In this document: one piece after another, positions 57,500 through 64,000 of the stretch
Layout: each line of letters starts with the position of its first letter
How positions within the stretch are numbered: the first letter of the stretch is position 1
Assembly (NCBI GenBank): GCA_001695595.3
Contig: MBPM02000109.1
Span: 82,946-146,945, forward strand
DNA: 64,000 nucleotides
Direction: 5' to 3'
Source: Plasmopara viticola
Lineage: Eukaryota > Oomycota > Peronosporomycetes > Peronosporales > Peronosporaceae
Program-made: the position numbers and the translations under genes
The notes under the pieces: model-generated
The model's database searches: none
Told to the model about the DNA's origin: nothing
What the model saw: only the letters and a program-made list of their open reading frames with translations

Positions 57500-57826
57500 G
57501 TAATGTAATGTAATGTATTACGTTATCGCGTTGCCAAGTTATGCACTTGCTAGGCTCAGTCTGGCTAGTCCACGGCATAGAGTGGTGTCCGCATACGTCG
57601 AGTCTCGATCGGCGGGCAGTGCAGCCAGCACCGAGGTCGTGAGGGTCTTCCATTATTTTGTGTACTTCTGACTTGGTAAGAGCCCAGGTGGCGCCCGGTG
57701 CTGGAGACCGTCGCGTCGAGGGTGAGACTCGTTAGAGACCTGCAGATGCCCGAGAGCACCTGCCCGAAGCGCGCGAGCATTTAGCCCCCGCGCTTGGAAG
57801 GAGGGCGTCACCCCAACCTTTTCCAA
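57500..57826 (-). mobile_element. Short LINE-derived element S5
   Basis: (ACATT)n tail and GGCTCAGTCTGG variant as in the full LINE copies, but with both short-element deletions. No target duplication seen. It interrupts a half copy of the CTACGTTGC foldback repeat at about 57447-57499. Confidence 0.85.
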
Positions 57827-59869
57827 GCTTACTTAAAATTTGTTGACACAAAATGAGTCTAGTCTGCAGGAGACAAGACGTTATAGGATCGGTATACAGT
57901 GTAAATGTACTAATCCACGAAAATTCAGATTAATTTATTTGAAATGGGACTTTGTGGCTGATGACATCTCGAGTAAACAAACGATGGACGACATATTCAA
58001 TAGTATTGCTCATAGAACCAAGAATAATGACAGTAATGGATGCCATCGCTCTACATTTTATTTATCGAGGGGAAATAATTAGGGTGCTTCACAGTACAAG
58101 CCTAATTAATCAAATGGGAATTTAATTGTCTACAAAATAGAATAAAGGTACGAATAACAGAGCCGTGTTCATTCAAATGCCTCTAATTAAAATTTTAGTA
58201 AAAGAAATTCAATAGAAGTGTCGTTTCCACAATTATTTATCACCTCCGAACGTGAATTGTTGACATGCAAGCCTTGTGTTTGAATCACAACATCCTTGCT
58301 ACCCTGACAAGTCTAGTAGCTGCCAAACGTCGCTCTGCTATTGACGCAAGTCCTTTTCCATATAAGCTTTGGCAAACACACAAGCAACACGTAACGTCAT
58401 TGTACGACACGGGAACCTATGTATATGCATTGACCCTTATAGTTGAATATTTACGCTAAATAATGTCTAGAACTTGGCTCCCCTTTCATTCTGCCTATAC
58501 CCTTGAGATTCAATTATCTGAGTGGTGCTCAGGCTCGTATTTGCGTCGAAAGTGAGCGATTCGACTTATTCTTTGCCTAAGATCATGTCTGTGTCCTTTG
58601 TGACGAGGAAAACGAACCTCGTTCTTCTATCGCTGTGTTCGTGAACCTACGGTAAAGTGCCGTTTGTGTTTGGCGATGCTTCACTTCCGATTGATTCTCA
58701 TTATCTATCAAGATGTCGTCGACATTGTGATTAAACTTGAAGCGATTGCCGTTGCGTTTCGACTTGTAGTGGCACAATTACAGTTATGTTCAATATTCTT
58801 GGCAATTGTGTGATACTATCCGGCCTCGGCAGAAAACGAGTTGTTTGATTTCTATCGTGACATGAGCGTTTAGCTGTGATCGAGTCCGCCTTTTGTGATT
58901 TTTTTTTTATATACGCAAAAAGAATCAAGAAGGTGATCTGCGAGTCTTCGGGGGTTTGTGTGAATCCTTGTGCCTATGCAGTTATAACGTTGAAGTCGGA
59001 CCCATTAAGGTTGGCTTTTATGTTCGCGGCATTAAGATGACGTGATGCACCGTAAGCGAATTGTTCGGCGCGCTTTGGCACGTTCTCGAGGCTCGTGTAG
59101 TTTTTCCAAGTGCATACCGCTGGTTTAACGTGATTAAGCGGATTGGTCGCGTTGAATGATATTTGATGGACCGCGCTGATGCCGCTGAAAGGCCGCAGCT
59201 TTTCTCACGCTTTGGATGTGAACCTGCTGAGCAGGGTTCACAGGGCAAGGGTGTGCACCGAAAACACAGGCAAGCCTTACTTTTACAGGTCCGCGGTGCC
59301 ATCGCTTTCTAAGACGAAGTTTTATAGTATTTACAGACAGGAGGAGTACGCGTTATTCGGGAAACCTTTGTTGACAAGAAACAGGATTTCGACCTGTAAA
59401 AGTTAATTTCGCAGTATTACAGATTCGGTCCACAATGTAAACGAACAAACCGAGCTGGTGCTTTAATCTTTACCCCTTATATTTTCCCTCGATAATAAAG
59501 TATATAAATTCGGCCTACATACATTATTACATATGCTTGTGTTAATAATACATTCAATTATGTCGTTCATGGTTTTTAGTGACGTCTTGCCACCAGCCTT
59601 AAAAAAAAAATATGGTGCATCACTCATATTCACGTGCCAAGTGAGAACCAAGTGTCGCACTCTCAAGTGATATGAGTCAAGTTTCTTATACTTTTGTTGC
59701 AGAACCTTGTTTTGTCAACTTACCACTGCTCTGGCTACGTAAAATATACAAAACACTAGCAACACATAACGTCAACGCGAGAGATTGCACGTCATGTTTG
59801 AACCACTCATATGCATACGTACTGGTCGCGCCTTGTATATACATATGTATCTTGGCCAAATGCTTACAA
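57827..59869. other. Intergenic; two copies of the effector downstream block
   Basis: 58255-58450 and 59690-59869 carry the block beginning near TTGACATGCAAGCCTTGTG and ending with the ACATAACGTCAACG / TACGTACTGG part. The second directly follows the gene at 59870-60862; the first has no effector beside it. 58460-59690 has short frames only and no recognised element. Confidence 0.5.
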
Positions 59870-60862
59870 CTAAGCCATTGCCTTGACTAATGGGTCCAAA
59901 TCAGCCGAGATCTTTTCATTCTCGAGCTTGGAAAGAGCCGTGGAGATTTTGGCGTCAGACCAATCTGCTAAGCGCATTGCAATCAGAATGTATCCGGCGA
60001 AGTTCACATTAATTTTTGGGTCAGTCGTCTTGTCGTAAAGCAATTTCAACATGAAGGCATTGTTGTTGAACCCTCTAACAGGTACCAGATTTTCCAAAAC
60101 GTCCGTTATCTTCATTCCGCGACTGATGATCAGGAAGTATTTCTCTAAATTGTGGAAAGGAGTACGTGGATGGAGAGCAAGCCCTTTTTCGAAATTAAGA
60201 ATCCGCTCATGGAGATCAGCTTCGCCCAGCAACTTCTGCATTTTCGCATACACAGCGTCTCGCGCCGGACCACGATAAAGCGCATAACGCACAAAATCTC
60301 TTACATCCTCATAGTTTTCGCTTTTCACGCCGTCGACCCACTTTTGTAGCAGCAGATTCTCATAACGGACGCCCAAAGCGTGCGTGTTCGGATCTGTCAA
60401 AGCCTGCGAGACTATTGCTTCGACTCCGCCGTTGTCATTTGCATCTAACTCCTTATACAGGGTTGATAATATCAACGTTTCATAGTGGCGTCCGACTCTT
60501 GCTTTGAGTTCTTGTTTCCACATCACATACGGCGTACTCTCGAAAAAATTCTGTGCATTTGCTTCTTTGACATTGTGAATGTTGAAAAGTTTAGTCACAA
60601 AATGCTCCTGTTTGTCAAGTGACATTTGTCGCGTAAATAACTTTCCGACTGGTGAATGCGCGAGTGTTTTTGCAAATGACGAAGATGAGAACGGGCTCAA
60701 GAGACGTACAGGCCATTGTCGTCGCGCATTATTAACAGGCAGCGTGTCGAGGCCATGAGATTGGGGCTCCGCAGCACCAAAGGCTCTTGCCATCACCTTG
60801 GTACTTTTGCTGAGTGTTGACAGAGCGACCAACGTCAGCGTCACGACACACTGTAGACGCAT
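59870..60862 (-). CDS. Secreted LWY-type effector-like protein, minus-strand subfamily
   Basis: 330 residues from the ATG at 60860-60862. A longer frame starts at 60964, but homology places the start here: paralogs begin MVSVRLQCV, and in this copy that first ATG has become ATA (I-I-S-M-R-L), leaving the fourth codon as the start. Signal peptide about 1-27 (VMARA-F). NNAR stands at the RxLR position (44-47), followed by RQWPVRLL at 48-55. The body: KEANAQNFFESTPYVMWKQE, DNGGVEAIVSQALT, RYENLLLQKWVDG, RYALYRGPARDAVY, ISRGMKITDVLENLV, FNNNAFMLKLL and AMRLADWSDAKI. It ends DPLVKAMA without the terminal intron of the plus-strand genes. A weak Inr-like TCA lies about 55 bases upstream. Closest relative: the pseudogene at 43283-44263. 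Confidence 0.8.
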   Translation of the reverse strand: MRLQCVVTLTLVALSTLSKSTKVMARAFGAAEPQSHGLDTLPVNNARRQWPVRLLSPFSSSSFAKTLAHSPVGKLFTRQMSLDKQEHFVTKLFNIHNVKEANAQNFFESTPYVMWKQELKARVGRHYETLILSTLYKELDANDNGGVEAIVSQALTDPNTHALGVRYENLLLQKWVDGVKSENYEDVRDFVRYALYRGPARDAVYAKMQKLLGEADLHERILNFEKGLALHPRTPFHNLEKYFLIISRGMKITDVLENLVPVRGFNNNAFMLKLLYDKTTDPKINVNFAGYILIAMRLADWSDAKISTALSKLENEKISADLDPLVKAMA

Positions 60863-62300
60863 TGAGATTATGAGCTTTGTTGACTTCGGAGCTTGCAGGT
60901 AAGTTAAAGAATAAGTGAGGCATATTGGCACAAGAAAACGTGCGGATTTTGTTGTTTTGACCATTCGACATTTAACCTAGTCCTCAAGCCTTTTAGGGGA
61001 TCGCAAGTTGGTACCTACTGATTACAAAATAATCTCTCATTTATATTTATTGTCTGGCAACGACACGATCTAGTCGCTGCGTGCGGATAACGAGATTCTT
61101 GCTCGCACCTACATCCTACCGAGGATGGCTGGTGTAAAGCATACTACCTAACACCACCATAATTAGCTCGTTCCTTGCATTAACGCTATTTGTATCTCTT
61201 ACCGCGACAATTTGCGCTATCCTTACTTTATCAAGACTTATGGCTATTGATTCATGGGCTAAACGTGGCCCATGAGCTTTTTCTGGAAATGTATGGAAAT
61301 TCTACAGAATGTGCTGCACGACGTCACAATGTCTAGATTCCTATGACACCTGCACATTCTTGTCATCCCACGCTCCGCGCGCTCAAACCCGTTCGCATCG
61401 TGCCGAGACACGGATTAGGTGAATGTACATAATTGCCGCCTTGCCATGTATTGTGCTGGGCTTAATATTTTTCATCTTTTTTGTGCTGAATAATTTTCCT
61501 TCATACAGACTCCAAACATATCCGGTGAAAGTGCGTTAGTAGCACTTCTACTGTCAGACGCAAAGATACAATCCTGGGCATCAAACACCGTATATTTGTG
61601 TGAAGTAAGACCCGCAAAGCAAGGCCGCGCAGTAGTTTTAGGGGAACTTAGCATTGAGCTTATCAACGAGCCGCTCATTTCACGCAAAAGATATAGGACG
61701 CGAGCAAAGCGAATCGTGAAGGTGTCGGAGCGGCGTCCACAAGCGCAGCACGACTGATTAATATCCGTTGTGGAAGATAGCTGGGACATTATGAAAGGAA
61801 ATTTCCTTATCGTCGGTGATCATCGATTAGCGCCATACATTATTTCGCCCGCTACCGTCCACTCAAATTATTCTAGCGTTACTCAGTCTCAGCTGGTCAA
61901 GATTTTGCTGTTGTAGGTGAACTCTTTCTTCCTTGCTTACGTTGCATTGACGATGTCCTCCTCCATTGCAATTTATAATTCAATTGTCGACATCACTTCG
62001 ACCGTCATTGCTTTTGTGCGACAGTGCAGCAAGCGGAGGCCTCAAGATTAACATCAACATCATTGAGGTATAAAAATGCAATATTGCTTTGACAAGGTAA
62101 GTCTCCTGAAAACTTTGCCTGCGGAAAGAGGTTTTTCTTCGACAAACTTTTGCTTTGAAACGCAAGACGCGCAAACATTACAATCTAGGATGAAGCTGAT
62201 GTATATTGTAGCGTCATTCTTACACTACTATAAACTAAGCAATTTCCTAGTACCTCCTTCTCCATCAACGTGTTGTGGGTGCCGTAGATCTTTATTATTA
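60863..62300. other. Intergenic; decayed effector upstream block (about 61600-62060)
   Basis: GGACGCGAGCAAAGCGAATCGTG near 61688, GCTTACGTTGCATTGACGATG near 61936 and GTGCGACAGTGCAGCAAGCGG near 62016 follow the order seen before the plus-strand effectors, but no effector follows; element S7 lies instead. 60990-61600 is unrecognised. Confidence 0.5.
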
Positions 62301-62315
62301 TACAAGTAAAACACG

Positions 62316-62646
62316 TTTTCGGAAAAGGTTGGGGTGACGCCCTCCTTCCAAGCGCGGGGGCTGAATGCTCGCGCGCTTCGGGCAGGTGCTCTCGGGCATC
62401 TGCAGGTCTCTAGCGAGTCTCACCCTCGACGCGACGGTCTCCAGCACCAGGGCGCCACCTGGGCTCTTACCAAGTCAATTCTACACAAAATAATGGAAGA
62501 CCCTCACGGCCTCGGTGCTGGCTGCACTGCCCGCCGAACGAGACCCGACGTATGCGGACACCACTCTATGCCGTGGATTAGCCATAGAGCCTAGCACGTG
62601 CATAACTTGGCAACGCGATAACGTAATACAATACAATACAATACAA
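62316..62646 (+). mobile_element. Short LINE-derived element S7 (331 bp)
   Basis: Plus-oriented between 15-bp duplications TACAAGTAAAACACG (62301-62315, 62647-62661), the longest in the window. (ACAAT)n tail with about four units, TAGAGCC variant. An 86-codon frame (62334-62594) crosses all junctions. Confidence 0.92.
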
Positions 62647-62661
62647 TACAAGTAAAACACG

Positions 62662-63059
62662 CTAGGGAAAGCTGTCCAATCAGAAGCCAATCCTAGATTA
62701 ACTGATTGGATATACCGGAGACTCTGCATGGCTTTGAATGAATGTTAAGTAACATAAATAAAGAAGCAGTATTCACGCAATTTACTGCCACAAATTGTCA
62801 TCGCTGGGCTTGTTTGCCACCCTTGCTACTTGAACACGACAAGAACAAAGCGTTTCTTTGAACACAAGGCGAGTCTGCTTTGGTACTGACAAAGGACATC
62901 CTTTGTTTCATGGGTTCACTCGCTTTGCTACAAAACTCATACAAATTACATAACGTAATGTGTATACCATCCACATACGTACCCGTCCATTCCACTATTG
63001 TATCGTTCCGCCTGACCAAATGCCAAGGCTCGGACTTCGTTGGTGCATCGGATATCGGA
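62662..63059. other. Intergenic; downstream-flank block of the last effector relic
   Basis: GCTTGTTTGCCACCCTTGCTAC near 62808, CACTCGCTTTGCTACAAAAC near 62918 and ACGTACCCGTCCATTCCAC near 62976 correspond to the block at 36860-37130. Confidence 0.45.
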
Positions 63060-63975
63060 TCCAGCAACTTTTTAACAAGATCGTAAGAGATGTTTTGATT
63101 TTTAAGCTCAGGAAGAAGTTTGAATTATTTGTTGTCCGTCCACTTTGCATTTTGCGGTGTTGTCACATTTACTTGAACGTCAATTATCTTAGCATTGAAC
63201 AATTACAACGAGAAGACACTGTTGTTTCGCTCGTTGTACTTTATTTATCTGATCATCATAATATCAGCCTTTGATTTTTCAGTTGGGCATCGTATCGGGG
63301 AAAGCCTATCAAGCGAGACTGGAAACCACGCAGGGTGAGGCGATAAGACCATCCTTTGCTGTATTGCCAAACACACGAGGTCTTGCGCCAAACCACGGGA
63401 GAGCGCATATCGCACAAAATTCTTTTCAGCATTATAAATATTGTTTTTTATGCCATCGATCCACTTTTGTAGCAACAATTCCCAAAGCGGAGTCACAATT
63501 GACCCGTCTTGTCGTTGTCAATAGCATGCACAACAATCGCTTCGACTCCACTCTTGCCGTTTTGACGGAACGCATTACACATCGTAGAAAATACTAACGG
63601 TTCAAAGTCGTCTCCATATGCTGTTAAGACATCTTTTTTTCACGTCTGGTACTGCTTGCTTAAAAAAAAAGATCTGGATTCACGGCTTTAATATTGTGAT
63701 GGCTGAAAAGTACAGTCACAGCAGCCTGTCGATCAATAACGCGTATTAAAATTGATACAAATCAAGCCAAATTTCCGCTACCACACGTTTGAAATCTCTT
63801 TATGAATGAAAAAGGTGGAAGTACTTCCAAGAGACGAGCAGGCCTTCGCCAACGTAGATGGAGTTGGTCAGGAAGAGGCATTGTGTCGAGGCCATGGTTT
63901 AGGCTTCGCAGCATCCAGTGTGAAGATAGCGACTACCGTCAGCGTCACGACGCACCGTAGACACATTGAGACCAT
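63060..63975 (-). pseudogene. Effector-family pseudogene (minus), at the window end
   Basis: It starts at an ATG (63973-63975) reading MVSMCLRCVVTLTVVAIFTL, the family signal peptide. About 15 codons are then missing and the frame continues DAAKPKPWPRHN. After several breaks, the piece near 63245-63496 reads WELLLQKWIDGIKNNIYNAE and FVRYALSRGLAQD, matching RYENLLLQKWVDG and RYALYRGPARD of the intact gene. 63060-63240 matches the C-terminal end of the family and shows the uninterrupted version of the copia-2 target site. Multiple frameshifts. Confidence 0.75.
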
Positions 63976-64000
63976 GGGTTTTGTTGACTTGGAAGTTGGG

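Overview
The window reads as a repeat-rich piece of an oomycete genome, probably a Phytophthora or downy-mildew type (Peronosporales). Three things support this. Secreted effector-like genes have a signal peptide, an RxLR-position motif and LWY-type helical repeats. Their starts carry the oomycete initiator/flanking core promoter (GCTCATTYYNCAWTTTNYY type). The rest of the window is dominated by copia, gypsy and LINE retroelements. I see no housekeeping genes, rRNA, tRNA or CRISPR array. Species cannot be named from this sequence.

Layout. 1-3228: right-hand part of a decayed gypsy element (minus). 5313-6419: decayed effector with promoter and intron relic. 7084-11439: decayed copia element (minus). 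12200-12534: effector relic. 12616-13553: DNA transposon with ~130 bp inverted repeats and unrecognised contents. 13841-14990 and 18938-20093: two near-identical internally deleted LINEs on either side of an intact effector gene (17609-18792). 20201-24821: two short LINE derivatives and ~400 bp direct repeats. 24822-30606: gypsy copy A. 32519-33685: intact effector. 34509-35363: two convergent effector relics. 37170-41799: copia element with 255 bp LTRs and a 5 bp target duplication, inserted in an effector relic (flank 36860-37164, body 41805-42260). 43283-44263: effector pseudogene (minus). 46400-52298: gypsy copy B. 53457-54375: short LINE derivative and a second, unrelated LINE relic. 56054-57212: intact effector. 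59870-60862: intact effector (minus). 63060-63975: effector pseudogene at the window end.

How it fits together. One effector family appears about ten times: three intact plus-strand genes (each apparently with a conserved phase-0 intron just before the stop), one intact minus-strand gene of a shorter subfamily, and at least six relics. Genes were copied together with their flanks: upstream blocks containing a GCGAGCAAAGCGAA-like core, downstream blocks, and in two cases an adjacent gypsy element. The window is therefore a duplicating and decaying effector cluster with retrotransposon insertions. A family of ~327 bp elements derived from the LINE by two fixed internal deletions is scattered through it, mostly with clear target-site duplications.
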